The notes under the pieces: model-generated | The model's database searches: none | Told to the model about the DNA's origin: nothing | Seen by the model: only the letters and a program-made list of their open reading frames with translations | DNA from: Oscillospiraceae bacterium | Lineage (GTDB): Bacteria > Bacillota > Clostridia > Oscillospirales > Oscillospiraceae | DNA: 9,101 bases | Direction of reading: 5' to 3' | Assembly: GCA_902783825.1 (NCBI GenBank) | Contig: CACZSJ010000004.1 | Coordinates: forward strand, 1 to 9,101 | Program-made: the position numbers and the translations under genes | In this document: in pieces, positions 1 to 6,740 of the stretch | How positions within the stretch are numbered: position 1 is the stretch's first letter | Layout of the letters: every line of letters begins with the position of its first letter

Positions 1-31
1 GGCGCTATTAAGCGCATAATACCAAGGCATT

Positions 32-76
32 GAGCATCAAACGAGTTCCGCTGAACGCGAACCTCGTTTGATGCTC
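32..76. repeat. 14-bp perfect inverted repeat (hairpin)
   Basis: The arms at 32-45 (GAGCATCAAACGAG) and 63-76 are exact reverse complements around a 17-nt loop. Neither side is followed by a good T-run (TTGTTATT on the plus side, AATGCC on the minus side), so it is not a convincing intrinsic terminator. It lies downstream of thrH and could stabilise that transcript's 3' end, act as a weak terminator, or be a copy of an interspersed palindrome. A second small inverted repeat (GCGCT/AGCGC) sits at 2-15. Nothing else is recognisable in 1-125. Confidence 0.6.
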
Positions 77-125
77 TTGTTATTCCGTATCGAGCTGTAC
101 CCATATGTTCACATTGTGTCTCTAT

Positions 126-157
126 GGCGCTCGCCGCGTTCGCAGCGCCGTCTTTTT
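126..157 (+). terminator. Rightward intrinsic terminator at the left edge
   Basis: GGCGCT at 126-131 pairs with AGCGCC at 144-149, with a further small GCG/CGC pairing inside the loop. A T-rich run (TCTTTTT) follows at 151-157. The T-run is on the plus strand, so this would end a rightward transcript from outside the window, convergent with thrH. It does not have the polarity to terminate thrH. Confidence 0.5.
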
Positions 158-158
158 A

Positions 159-767
159 TCAGTTCTTATTCATATTGGCCTGAATCAGACGGAGCAGCTC
201 CTCATAGCTGTCGCAGGCGGGGAGATCCGGATTGTCCCGCTTGATGGCATCCGTGCTGCGGAAGAGAATGCCGGCCTTGCTCGCTCGGATCATGGCCAGG
301 TCATTGAAGCTGTCACCGCAGGCGATGGTCTCATAGCCAATGGACTGGAATGCGCGGACCGTACTGTACTTGGTGTTCTCCGTTCGCAGACGATAGTCGG
401 CAATGCTGCCGTCTTCGGCCACAATCAATTCGTTGCAGAAGATGGTGGGCCAGCCGAGTTTTTTCATCAAGGGCTTGGCAAACTGGGAAAAAGTGTCACT
501 GAGAATGACCGCCTGGGTCAGAGAACGCAGCTCGTCCAAGAATTCCCGTGCGCCGGGCAGGGGATCGATGGTCGCGATGGTGTCCTGAATTTCCTTCAGT
601 CCGAGCCCGTGCTCCCGGAGGATGCCCAAACGCCAGCGCATCAGCTTGTCGTAGTCCGGTTCGTCCCGAGTGGTGCGGCACAGCTCGGGGATTCCACTGG
701 CCTGAGAAAAAGCGACCCAGATTTCCGGAACCAGAACGCCTTCCAGGTCTAAACAGATCATATCCAT
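159..767 (-). CDS. thrH: ThrH-like phosphoserine phosphatase / homoserine phosphotransferase
   Basis: This is a 202-aa HAD-superfamily protein. Known ThrH enzymes dephosphorylate phosphoserine, the last step of serine synthesis, and can move the phosphate to homoserine. Motif I is DLEGV at residues 7-11; the Asp-x-Glu form, rather than DxD, is typical of ThrH. Motif II is SDT at 90-92, a candidate motif III Lys is at 133 (NTKYS), and motif IV is GDSFND at 151-156. The length matches the family's roughly 200 aa. The ATG at 765-767 was chosen because the conserved N-terminus (MDMICLDLEG) starts there and an AAAGGA ribosome binding site lies about 10 nt upstream. A longer reading to 869 would cross the promoter and add a basic tail foreign to the family. 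It is cytoplasmic and appears monocistronic, divergent from the DUF1508 gene. Confidence 0.9.
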   Translation of the reverse strand: MDMICLDLEGVLVPEIWVAFSQASGIPELCRTTRDEPDYDKLMRWRLGILREHGLGLKEIQDTIATIDPLPGAREFLDELRSLTQAVILSDTFSQFAKPLMKKLGWPTIFCNELIVAEDGSIADYRLRTENTKYSTVRAFQSIGYETIACGDSFNDLAMIRASKAGILFRSTDAIKRDNPDLPACDSYEELLRLIQANMNKN

Positions 768-798
768 AAGCAACCGTCCTTTGTTTTTTGATGTCTTT

Positions 799-827
799 AG
801 TAAACAATACGCCGTGCCTTTTGTCAA
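799..827 (-). promoter_or_regulatory. Sigma-A type promoter of thrH
   Basis: Read on the minus strand, a perfect -35 TTGACA (822-827) and a -10 TTTACT (799-804) are separated by 17 bp. The predicted transcription start is about 25 nt upstream of the thrH ATG. Confidence 0.75.
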
Positions 828-863
828 GAGCCGTGATTTTCGCCGCCGATGCGTAAATTTCTG

Positions 864-891
864 TTGCATTTTGCGGAAAACTTGGTATAGT
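864..891 (+). promoter_or_regulatory. Sigma-A type promoter of the DUF1508 gene
   Basis: TTGCAT (864-869) and TATAGT (886-891) are separated by 16 bp. The start would be near 898, giving a leader of about 37 nt that contains the AGGAGG site. This promoter is divergent from the thrH promoter. Confidence 0.65.
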
Positions 892-934
892 AAATACAGA
901 TGTGGCTATCCACAAAATATCAGGAGGGTTCATC

Positions 935-1306
935 ATGGGTAAGTTTGAAGTTAAAAAAGTCAAAACCGGCATTAAGTTCAATCTGAAAGCCGGCAACGGC
1001 GAAGTCATTGCTACCAGCGAGATCTACACCACGGAGGCCGCCTGCCTGAAGGGAATCGACAGTGTGCGCCGCTGCTGTGTCGGCCCGGTGGAAGACCAGA
1101 CTGTGGAAGGTTTCCAGGTTCTCAAGCACCCCAAGTTTGAGGTTTACACGGACAAGGCCGGCGAATACCGCTTCCGCCTGAAGGCCCGCAACGGCGAGAT
1201 TATCGCGGTGGGCGAGGGCTACAAGGCCAAGGCCAGCTGCCTCAACGGCATCGAAAGCATTAAGAAAAACGCACCGGAATCTCCCATTGTCAAGGTGGAA
1301 GAGTAA
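935..1306 (+). CDS. DUF1508 (YegP-like) two-repeat protein
   Basis: This is a 123-aa cytoplasmic protein of two tandem DUF1508 units. Repeat 1 is about residues 3-48 and repeat 2 about 67-111. Each has the pattern K-F-E-V, then F-x-L-K-A-x-N-G-E-x-I, then a segment ending C-L-x-G-I-x-S-[IV]-[RK], which identifies the family. DUF1508 proteins are small beta-rich proteins of unsettled function, often annotated as YegP family and present in one or two copies of the repeat. The ATG at 935 is favoured over an in-frame GTG at 902 because a perfect AGGAGG (922-927) sits 7 nt before it and the family motif begins immediately after. The gene has its own promoter and terminator and so appears monocistronic. 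The C-terminal tail is short and acidic. Confidence 0.88.
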   Translation: MGKFEVKKVKTGIKFNLKAGNGEVIATSEIYTTEAACLKGIDSVRRCCVGPVEDQTVEGFQVLKHPKFEVYTDKAGEYRFRLKARNGEIIAVGEGYKAKASCLNGIESIKKNAPESPIVKVEE

Positions 1307-1312
1307 ACTGGG

Positions 1313-1362
1313 CAAATAAAAGCAGAGGATGCGGATTCGTCCACATCCTCTACTTTTATTTG
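1313..1362. terminator. Bidirectional intrinsic terminator between convergent genes
   Basis: A 10-bp A/T-rich outer stem (CAAATAAAAG, 1313-1322, with 1353-1362) continues past one C/A mismatch into an 8-bp core (AGAGGATG 1324-1331 with CATCCTCT 1344-1351). The 12-nt loop is at 1332-1343. The T-rich tract CTTTTATTTG on the right serves the DUF1508 gene. The mirror tract on the other strand serves the leftward gene that stops at 1369. Confidence 0.85.
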
Positions 1363-1368
1363 TCCGGC

Positions 1369-2454
1369 TCAGTAACTCTCCTGGGCGATGGCGCGCAAAC
1401 CGTCTCCAGTCTGAACAAGCAAAAGCTTGGTGTTGTTCGTGGTGGTGGTAAAAGCCCCGTTCTGACCGTAGGTGTCTACCAGATAGGTGGCGTCCACCAC
1501 GTACTGACCTTCGCCCACACGCATCATGTGATTGTACGTGATGGATTTCAGATAGTCTCCATGGCTGCTGGCAAAGCCTTGTCCGCCCAGCGCTTGATAC
1601 AGGCGGGAATACAGATCCGAATCCGGAACGGTTAAGGCTACGACGGCAAACAGGTTGGGAGTATGCGCCTGATTGGCGCCGGAAAGATATATTACGTAGC
1701 GTTCGATATACAGATCCGTCAGCTCTTGGATGGCGGCTTTTTCCTCAGCGGTGCAGTTGTCTGTGAGGCGATCCTCATCCAGCTCCTCCTGGCGGACAGG
1801 CTGCCCCTGGGGATCCAGAATCTGCACGTCCATATCTCCCACGTATTTTCCGCTTTGATAGCGCCACATGGCGGGCATGGGGTAAGAGTCGTAGAATTCC
1901 TCCAAAAGCCGGTAGTGAACCTGGTCGTCAACCAGATAGGATTCGTCCAGAATATAGCTGCCACAGCGAACCTGGTAGCCGGCAGGCACCGTGACTTCCG
2001 CAACCTGACTGAGGCTGTCCAAATGGAACGTGGTATCCGTCACTTCCCAGGTTGGGAAGCCCATCCGCTGCGCATCGGTACGGGAAAGGGTAACTTCTCC
2101 CACAAGCTGATTGTCAGATTTCAGCGCGTAGACCAGACGATCTTCCGTGCAGGCGGAAAGCTTTTTAGCGTAGCGCAGCTCGGTCAGGTTTTCCTGAACG
2201 CGGGCTATGCTTTCCTGTTCTGCTTGGAGCTTGTGATCCAACGTGTCGACAAACGGCTGGATCTCGTCTACAAAGCCCTTCTCTTCCGCGGCCACTATAT
2301 AGCGGCGCAAGGTCGTTTCCGGCCGTGTGTATTCATAAGCGGAAATGTAGAAATAGAAGCAGATCAGACCAATCAGAATCAGGCCTGCCAGAACCAGAGC
2401 ATAAATGCTCAAGCCCAGGGCGAAGCCGAAGCGCTTTTTCTTAGTACCCGTCAC
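1369..2454 (-). CDS. Membrane-anchored extracytoplasmic protein of unknown function
   Basis: I do not recognise this 361-aa protein. After a basic start (KKKR, residues 5-8) it has one transmembrane helix at about 13-38. The rest is a soluble, presumably extracytoplasmic domain. A short, charged, probably helical stretch follows the anchor (about residues 68-95, rich in E, Q and K). The C-terminal part is beta-like, with many Thr, Tyr and Val residues. The segment just after the anchor (RPETTLRRYI) resembles the start of NTF2-like domains, but this is only an impression. Translation starts at GTG (2452-2454), inside the last codons of the upstream glycosidase-family gene. That 14-bp overlap, with AGGAG 9 nt before the GTG, indicates translational coupling and a shared transcript. 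A working guess is that the two proteins act together at the cell surface. Confidence 0.75.
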   Translation of the reverse strand: MTGTKKKRFGFALGLSIYALVLAGLILIGLICFYFYISAYEYTRPETTLRRYIVAAEEKGFVDEIQPFVDTLDHKLQAEQESIARVQENLTELRYAKKLSACTEDRLVYALKSDNQLVGEVTLSRTDAQRMGFPTWEVTDTTFHLDSLSQVAEVTVPAGYQVRCGSYILDESYLVDDQVHYRLLEEFYDSYPMPAMWRYQSGKYVGDMDVQILDPQGQPVRQEELDEDRLTDNCTAEEKAAIQELTDLYIERYVIYLSGANQAHTPNLFAVVALTVPDSDLYSRLYQALGGQGFASSHGDYLKSITYNHMMRVGEGQYVVDATYLVDTYGQNGAFTTTTNNTKLLLVQTGDGLRAIAQESY

Positions 2455-3565
2455 GTTCCCGCGCTCCTTCCTTCAAAACGATAAAGCTGGAGGGCACCGG
2501 CCGGATTCCGATGACCGATGCGGAATTGTTGACGTATTTGCCGTTGTAATACATGAGAGACGAGGAGCCTCCGTCCAGATTGCAGGCGTTCACCGCCCCA
2601 TAACGGAGCATGATTTCCATCAAATCGCTATAGGTGGCGCCCAGGCTGATGACCTGTCGCCCGTCGATGACCAGCATGAGCACCGCGCCGTCGGAGCGCT
2701 GTCCAATGGCTGTCCGGGGATTGATGCCGCTGGCCAGAGACTCCGGATCTACGCCTTCTCCGTTGTGGACCAGAACCGGGCCAAAGGAGCAGCCGTACTG
2801 AATGCCGGCATCCGCCAGTGCCTGAGAGCCTACCAGTCCAACATGCAGGATGTGCTGATCGTCAAAGCCTACAAAGCCCAGGCCTGTGCCCTTTTCTCCA
2901 AAATAGATCTGTCCCTTATAGACTACAGCGGTGTCCGGCTCACTGCCGTTGCCCATGCCGTTCTCATCCTCAAAGCCTCCGGCGTTGGTTCCGGCTACCG
3001 CGTCAAAGTGCTGTACCATTTCTTCAATGGTATAGCCCCGGCGGTAGAAGGATTCCGGGACGCTGCCCATGATGACCCGGGAGGGATCCAACACGATCAT
3101 CATATAGCCGGAATAGCCCTGCCCCTTGACCTCATCCAAAATGATGCCGTCGCCGTCCTCGTCCACAAAGCCCCAGGCGTCCGCCTGAGAGTGGACGGGC
3201 TCGCTGCTGATGGTGATCAGGGAGGTATCCATTTCTTCAAAGATTTCGGTGTTCTTTCCGGATTCGATTTCAGCGATCTCCTCCGCGCTCAGGTACAGAT
3301 TGGCCAGAAAACCGATGGCGCTGGTCTCTCTGACGGACAGCACAAAACGATCCCGCGCAGTGGGCGAGGGGCCCTTGGCGAGGATATACATGACGCCGTA
3401 GAGTCCGGCGGTCAGCAGCAGAACGGTCACCAGCAGCCAACAAAGCAAACGACCGCAGAAACGCAGAAAACGCCGACGAAAGCCGGGCGTTTTTGCCGTG
3501 GCTTGCTGGGCGGGCGACGCAGTCTTCGATATGGAAGGGTTCGTTTTTTCCTGATCTCTGTTCAT
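2441..3565 (-). CDS. Phosphodiester glycosidase (NAGPA/DUF2233) family exoprotein
   Basis: This is a 374-aa protein with a basic, Ser/Thr/Ala-rich cytoplasmic N-terminus (1-36), one membrane anchor at about 37-62, and an extracytoplasmic domain. The C-terminal half carries signatures of the NAGPA/DUF2233 fold, named after mammalian N-acetylglucosamine-1-phosphodiester glycosidase. These are GTNAGGF at 192-198, FGP at 261-263, NPRTAIGQ at 282-289, and NLDGGSSS at 329-336 followed by MYYNG. The Asp of NLDGG and the Arg of NPRTAIG are the residues most conserved in the family. Bacterial members are tied to exopolysaccharide, teichoic-acid-like or peptidoglycan sugars, but the substrate here cannot be told. 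The ATG at 3563-3565 has only a weak upstream AGGA. It is the first gene of a two-gene operon, with a strong promoter about 40 nt upstream. Confidence 0.88.
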   Translation of the reverse strand: MNRDQEKTNPSISKTASPAQQATAKTPGFRRRFLRFCGRLLCWLLVTVLLLTAGLYGVMYILAKGPSPTARDRFVLSVRETSAIGFLANLYLSAEEIAEIESGKNTEIFEEMDTSLITISSEPVHSQADAWGFVDEDGDGIILDEVKGQGYSGYMMIVLDPSRVIMGSVPESFYRRGYTIEEMVQHFDAVAGTNAGGFEDENGMGNGSEPDTAVVYKGQIYFGEKGTGLGFVGFDDQHILHVGLVGSQALADAGIQYGCSFGPVLVHNGEGVDPESLASGINPRTAIGQRSDGAVLMLVIDGRQVISLGATYSDLMEIMLRYGAVNACNLDGGSSSLMYYNGKYVNNSASVIGIRPVPSSFIVLKEGARERDGY

Positions 3566-3606
3566 ATCCGATTGCTATCCTGTCTCATTATGATATGATA
3601 CGTTAC

Positions 3607-3635
3607 AGTATATCATGGCTATCCGGCTTTGACAA
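3607..3635 (-). promoter_or_regulatory. Sigma-A promoter of the NAGPA-family operon
   Basis: Read leftward, TTGTCA (3630-3635), a 17-bp spacer and TATACT (3607-3612) form a strong promoter. An A/T-rich inverted repeat (ATGATAT 3590-3596 with ATATCAT 3610-3616, 13 nt apart) spans the -10 and start region and could be a regulator site. Confidence 0.75.
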
Positions 3636-3700
3636 TGACAAAGTTCGCGCGGGATCGAGACCCGGGAGAGCGAAAGCCGGGCGGGGAGCAGGGCCAACAA

Positions 3701-3730
3701 TTGACTTGTCTTGCCGTCTCATGGTAGAAT
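3701..3730 (+). promoter_or_regulatory. Sigma-A promoter of the GT-C-like membrane protein gene
   Basis: TTGACT (3701-3706) and TAGAAT (3725-3730) are separated by 18 bp. The start would be near 3737. This rules out translation from the in-frame ATGs at or before 3729. Confidence 0.7.
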
Positions 3731-3736
3731 GAGACG
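3715..3736. repeat. 8-bp palindrome over the -10 box (possible operator)
   Basis: CGTCTCAT (3715-3722) and ATGAGACG (3729-3736) are perfect inverted repeats 6 nt apart. They enclose most of the -10 box of the rightward promoter. The position suits a repressor operator. The 7-mer GTCTCAT also appears at 3582-3588, downstream of the leftward promoter, so one regulator could see both. Function is inferred from position only. Confidence 0.45.
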
Positions 3737-3764
3737 AAAAAAGACGGGAGGAGGCGATGGGGCT

Positions 3765-5309
3765 ATGCAGAACAGGGTTGAGCGTGCGGGCTTTGCGCGC
3801 TTGAGCCGTTTTTGCGCAGCGGTAATTCTGGCGCTGCTCTCCGTGGCCTTTGCCTATCTTCTGATCATGTCCATGCTGAGCACGTCGGACATCAGTACGG
3901 GTGCCGGGATGGGCGAGGTGCTCAGCGTGCGGCAGGATATGATTTTGCTGAATCTGCTGATCCTGGCTCTGTGCCTGGGACTCCTGTATGGATTCTGGCG
4001 GCTGTGCGACAGGCTGCGTCTGTCATGGCTGATCGGCCTGCTCCTGGCCTGGACGCTGCTTGCGGGCGCGGCTTTCGTGGCCTCCGTCAAGCTGCAGCCT
4101 TCTCAGGACTCCTATATTGTTACCTTCTGGGCTATGCAGTCTGCCCGGGGGGACAGCTCCTATTACCATTTTTATTTCCGGCGTTTTCCCTATCAGTTTG
4201 GCTTTGCCTTGTATGAGGAACTGCTTTTCCGGGGGATTTTTCTGCTCCTTCCCGGCATCCCGGAGGGCTTCGCCTGCATGCTGCTGCAGGCGCTGAATCT
4301 GCTGTTCCTGGCGGTGACGGAGTATGCCTTGATCCGCTGTGTGGGTTTGCTGTTTCGCAGCGAGAAGGCCCAGAAGCTGACCGCGCTGCTGTTTCTGTTC
4401 AGCCTCCACGGGATTTTGACCAGCACCTATCTGTATGGAAATTTGCCGGGGCTGGCCTTTTCGGCTTTGGCGATTTGGGCCTTTCTGGCTTTCCGGCAGA
4501 AAGAGAGCTGGGGCTGTGGCCTTGCCTGCGCGCTGTGTATGGCACTGGCGGTGATTTTGAAGCTAAACTATATGATCGTCTTTATCGCCATAGGGATTGT
4601 GTGGCTTCTATGCCTTCTTCGCCGTTACAGCTTGCGCAGTCTGCTGTGCCTTCTGCTGTGTGTGGTGGCGGTGCTGGGACTGAAGGGGGCTCCTCAGCGA
4701 TATTATGAACGGCGTCTGCAGGAGAGCTTTGGCTCCGGGATTTCTCTCTGGGGCTGGATGGCCCTGGGCTTTCACGAGGGGGAAACCGCTTCCGGCTGGT
4801 ATGATCCCAGCTATACGGTGGACCTTTTTGAAAACGCCGATGGTGACAGCGCAGAGGCTGCACGGCAGGCAAGAGAACTGATTGCCAAGCGGATAGAGAC
4901 CTTTCGACACAACCCGGGAGAAGCGGCGGCCTTCTTTAACCGGAAACTGCTGAGCCAGTGGAATGAGCCCAGTTATGAATCTGTATGGAACAACAATGTG
5001 CGGGATCATTTTTCTCCGCCTGGCCGCTTGTATCAGCTTTTGTGCCGGGAGGGAGAGACAAGCACCAAGGCGGGGATGAACTTTTACCAGCAGCTGATCT
5101 TTTTTGGCTTTGCCGCCGCGCTGAGCTGCCTATGGCGCAAACGGGAGATTTGCCAGTGCTTGCTGCCGCTGATCGTACTGGGCGGACTTTTGTACCATCA
5201 GCTGTTTGAGGCGAAATCCCAATACATTCTGACCTATTTTCTGCTGATGATCCCGATGGCGGCCTGGGGGCTGGATTGCCTGTTCCGCGTGAAGAAGCGA
5301 AAAGAATAA
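3765..5309 (+). CDS. Multi-pass membrane protein, GT-C glycosyltransferase-like
   Basis: This is a 514-aa integral membrane protein with about 11-12 hydrophobic helices. One helix is at residues 17-38, a second at 58-80 and a third at 86-108. Many more lie at 148-305, followed by a hydrophilic domain at about 308-440 and terminal helices at about 441-457, 464-480 and 486-507. The overall plan resembles GT-C (PMT/ArnT/family 39-like) enzymes, which transfer sugars from polyprenyl-phosphate donors on the outer membrane face. An acidic residue in a loop after an early helix (SQDSY, D115) and the late motif FEAKSQYIL (481-489) fit this. No specific substrate can be given. The ATG at 3765 was chosen because GGAGGAGG (3747-3754) sits 10 nt upstream and the promoter lies just before it; ATG 3757 is out of frame. 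It appears monocistronic. Confidence 0.7.
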   Translation: MQNRVERAGFARLSRFCAAVILALLSVAFAYLLIMSMLSTSDISTGAGMGEVLSVRQDMILLNLLILALCLGLLYGFWRLCDRLRLSWLIGLLLAWTLLAGAAFVASVKLQPSQDSYIVTFWAMQSARGDSSYYHFYFRRFPYQFGFALYEELLFRGIFLLLPGIPEGFACMLLQALNLLFLAVTEYALIRCVGLLFRSEKAQKLTALLFLFSLHGILTSTYLYGNLPGLAFSALAIWAFLAFRQKESWGCGLACALCMALAVILKLNYMIVFIAIGIVWLLCLLRRYSLRSLLCLLLCVVAVLGLKGAPQRYYERRLQESFGSGISLWGWMALGFHEGETASGWYDPSYTVDLFENADGDSAEAARQARELIAKRIETFRHNPGEAAAFFNRKLLSQWNEPSYESVWNNNVRDHFSPPGRLYQLLCREGETSTKAGMNFYQQLIFFGFAAALSCLWRKREICQCLLPLIVLGGLLYHQLFEAKSQYILTYFLLMIPMAAWGLDCLFRVKKRKE

Positions 5310-5313
5310 AGGT

Positions 5314-5362
5314 AAAAAAGCAACAGACGGAGACGCGACGCGCGTTTCCGTCTGTTTGCTTT
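5314..5362. terminator. Bidirectional intrinsic terminator between convergent genes
   Basis: A 14-bp stem (5323-5336 with 5342-5355, including one G-T pair) has a 5-nt loop and is extended at its base by AAAGCA pairing with TGCTTT around a one-base bulge. Leftward it ends in six Ts (complement of 5314-5319), a strong terminator for the leucine-rich-repeat gene whose TAA lies at 5361-5363. Rightward it ends in TTTGCTTT, a weaker terminator for the membrane protein gene. Confidence 0.85.
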
Positions 5363-6632
5363 ACCAGGGGTACCCCAGCTGATCGTGCAGCAGCTGATAG
5401 CGGGGGACGATGCCGTTTTCATCGTAGCGCCAATGCCCGCCGTTGACCGCGCCTTTGGCGTAATAGTCAAAGTCGATCTCCGTGTTGGGCATCAGGGACT
5501 TGATATGCTCCACCTGCTCAGTGGGGACGTTCACATCGCACAGACCGTAGAGACGTTTTAGCTTGGGCAGATCATAGAGGGGGGAGATATCCTCCAGGCC
5601 CAGAAGCCCGCCGATATTCAGATGCTCCAGGCTGGTGCAGGCAGCCAGGGGGCTTACGTCCTTGACTCGGGTTTCGCCAACCTCCAGATATTCGATTTTC
5701 CGGCAGGCGGACATAGCACACAAGTCGGACACATAGTCGTTTTCAATGATGAGAACTTCCAGATCCGGCATATAGCGGACGAAATCCAGGCTGTAGATTC
5801 CGTTGTGGCCGATATCCAGATATTTGACGGCGCTGCAGTATCGCAGGGGAAAAAGCTGCGGGTCACCGAAGCCGCCGATGTACCAGATAGTGTCGGTATC
5901 GGACCAGCTGTTGGCCCAGCCGCAGACCACGCGCCAAACGATGTTCTTTTCCGGGAAGGCGTCCCGCAGTTCCGCCATGGCCCAGTCAGAGACGCCGCAG
6001 TATTCCATGCGCAGCTCACGCAGTCTGTCCAGACAGGGCAGAACCCGTGCAAAGGTCAGCAGTCCGTCGTTGCCGATGGGGACGTTGGCGTACTGGAGCG
6101 TCTCGGTATCGGCGGTGACTGTCTGGCCGTAGAGGTCAAAGGAGAAGCGAAAAGACGCGGAAGGGGCGGCTTTTTTCAGTGTGATGAATTCCTCTAGTCC
6201 AAAGGCATCCGGTAACTCGACCCGTTTCAGCTGCGGGAGGCGGGCAAGGGCCTGAGCTGCCTCTTCCACCTGCTGGGGAGAAAGGGCGCTCAAATCCAGC
6301 TCCTCCGTGTCACTGGGAACGCTGCGATCCGGGAGCGCCACACGGTAATGAAGCGCCGCCGACGGCGCGGCAGCCCGAAGCTCGGCCAGTTGTTCGTCTG
6401 TGACCGGGCAGTTTAGGGTCAGGTCTTGCAAAGCGGAAAAAGCTTCGGCCTGCTCCCAAAAGGCCTGGATCTCTGCCTCAGTGTTCAAAGTGAGCTCCCG
6501 GGCGCTCGCGGCATCCTCGGCAAGCGGGGCGGCAGGGATAGTTGCTTCCGCATACGCTTGGCCGCTATGGGGCGACAAGGCCAGAGCCAACAACAGGACG
6601 AAGGGAACAATCCATGTTTTCCAAGATGGCAT
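5361..6632 (-). CDS. Secreted leucine-rich-repeat protein
   Basis: This is a 423-aa exported protein. Residues 1-28 form a Sec signal peptide: K5, a hydrophobic core at 8-20 and a likely signal peptidase I site after AYA (26-28). There is no lipobox Cys and no sortase motif, so it is probably secreted or loosely surface-bound. Residues 45-265 hold degenerate Leu-rich segments (ELTL, ELDLSAL, LRELRM). Four clear 22-residue internalin-like repeats start near 269, 291, 313 and 335 (LxxLxIxxxxVxDxSPLxxx). The C-terminal end (NGIVPRYQLLHDQLGYPW, 406-423) is a conserved-looking tail. The ATG at 6630-6632 is preferred over one 20 codons upstream because the signal peptide starts there and AAAAGGA lies about 9 nt before it. 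The role is probably protein-protein or host-surface binding, with ligand unknown. Confidence 0.85.
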   Translation of the reverse strand: MPSWKTWIVPFVLLLALALSPHSGQAYAEATIPAAPLAEDAASARELTLNTEAEIQAFWEQAEAFSALQDLTLNCPVTDEQLAELRAAAPSAALHYRVALPDRSVPSDTEELDLSALSPQQVEEAAQALARLPQLKRVELPDAFGLEEFITLKKAAPSASFRFSFDLYGQTVTADTETLQYANVPIGNDGLLTFARVLPCLDRLRELRMEYCGVSDWAMAELRDAFPEKNIVWRVVCGWANSWSDTDTIWYIGGFGDPQLFPLRYCSAVKYLDIGHNGIYSLDFVRYMPDLEVLIIENDYVSDLCAMSACRKIEYLEVGETRVKDVSPLAACTSLEHLNIGGLLGLEDISPLYDLPKLKRLYGLCDVNVPTEQVEHIKSLMPNTEIDFDYYAKGAVNGGHWRYDENGIVPRYQLLHDQLGYPW

Positions 6633-6663
6633 AGAATCAATCCTTTTACATGCATGTGCTTGT

Positions 6664-6692
6664 ATCCTATCGCATACCGGCGAAAAAAGCAA
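6664..6692 (-). promoter_or_regulatory. Probable promoter of the leucine-rich-repeat gene
   Basis: Read leftward, TTGCTT (6687-6692) and TAGGAT (6664-6669) are separated by 17 bp, 32 nt upstream of the ATG. The -35 box lies immediately beyond the T-run of the trpB terminator. The match is moderate. Confidence 0.5.
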
Positions 6693-6696
6693 CAGA
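6683..6696. repeat. 14-bp direct repeat, second copy at 5314-5327
   Basis: AAAAAAGCAACAGA occurs identically at 5314-5327 and 6683-6696, in the same orientation, flanking the leucine-rich-repeat gene on both sides. Each copy is next to a terminator stem. It may be shared terminator-tail sequence, or the scar of a duplication or insertion. Confidence 0.6.
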
Positions 6697-6730
6697 AAAA
6701 AGCGGCCGCACCATATCGGGTGCGGCCGCT
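6696..6730 (-). terminator. Intrinsic terminator of trpB
   Basis: A perfect 12-bp GC-rich stem (AGCGGCCGCACC 6701-6712 with 6719-6730) closes a 6-nt loop. On the minus strand it is followed by TTTTTC (complement of 6695-6700). It starts 10 nt after the trpB stop codon. Confidence 0.9.
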
Positions 6731-6740
6731 TGGGTGCTGA

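Noticed and set aside
768..869. N-terminal extension of ThrH by 34 residues
   Set aside because: It would include the -10 and -35 boxes of the thrH promoter. The HAD motif I must lie close to the N-terminus, as it does with the start at 767.
2405..3598. Long rightward open frame of 397 codons antisense to the NAGPA-family gene
   Set aside because: The opposite strand encodes clear family motifs with a promoter and operon overlap. This frame has no ribosome binding site or recognisable domain and is a GC-driven shadow.
3629..3659. Rightward TTGACA at 3629-3634 as an extra promoter
   Set aside because: No acceptable -10 box lies 16-18 bp downstream (GC-rich GGATCG region). The overlapping TTGTCA on the other strand is explained by the leftward promoter.
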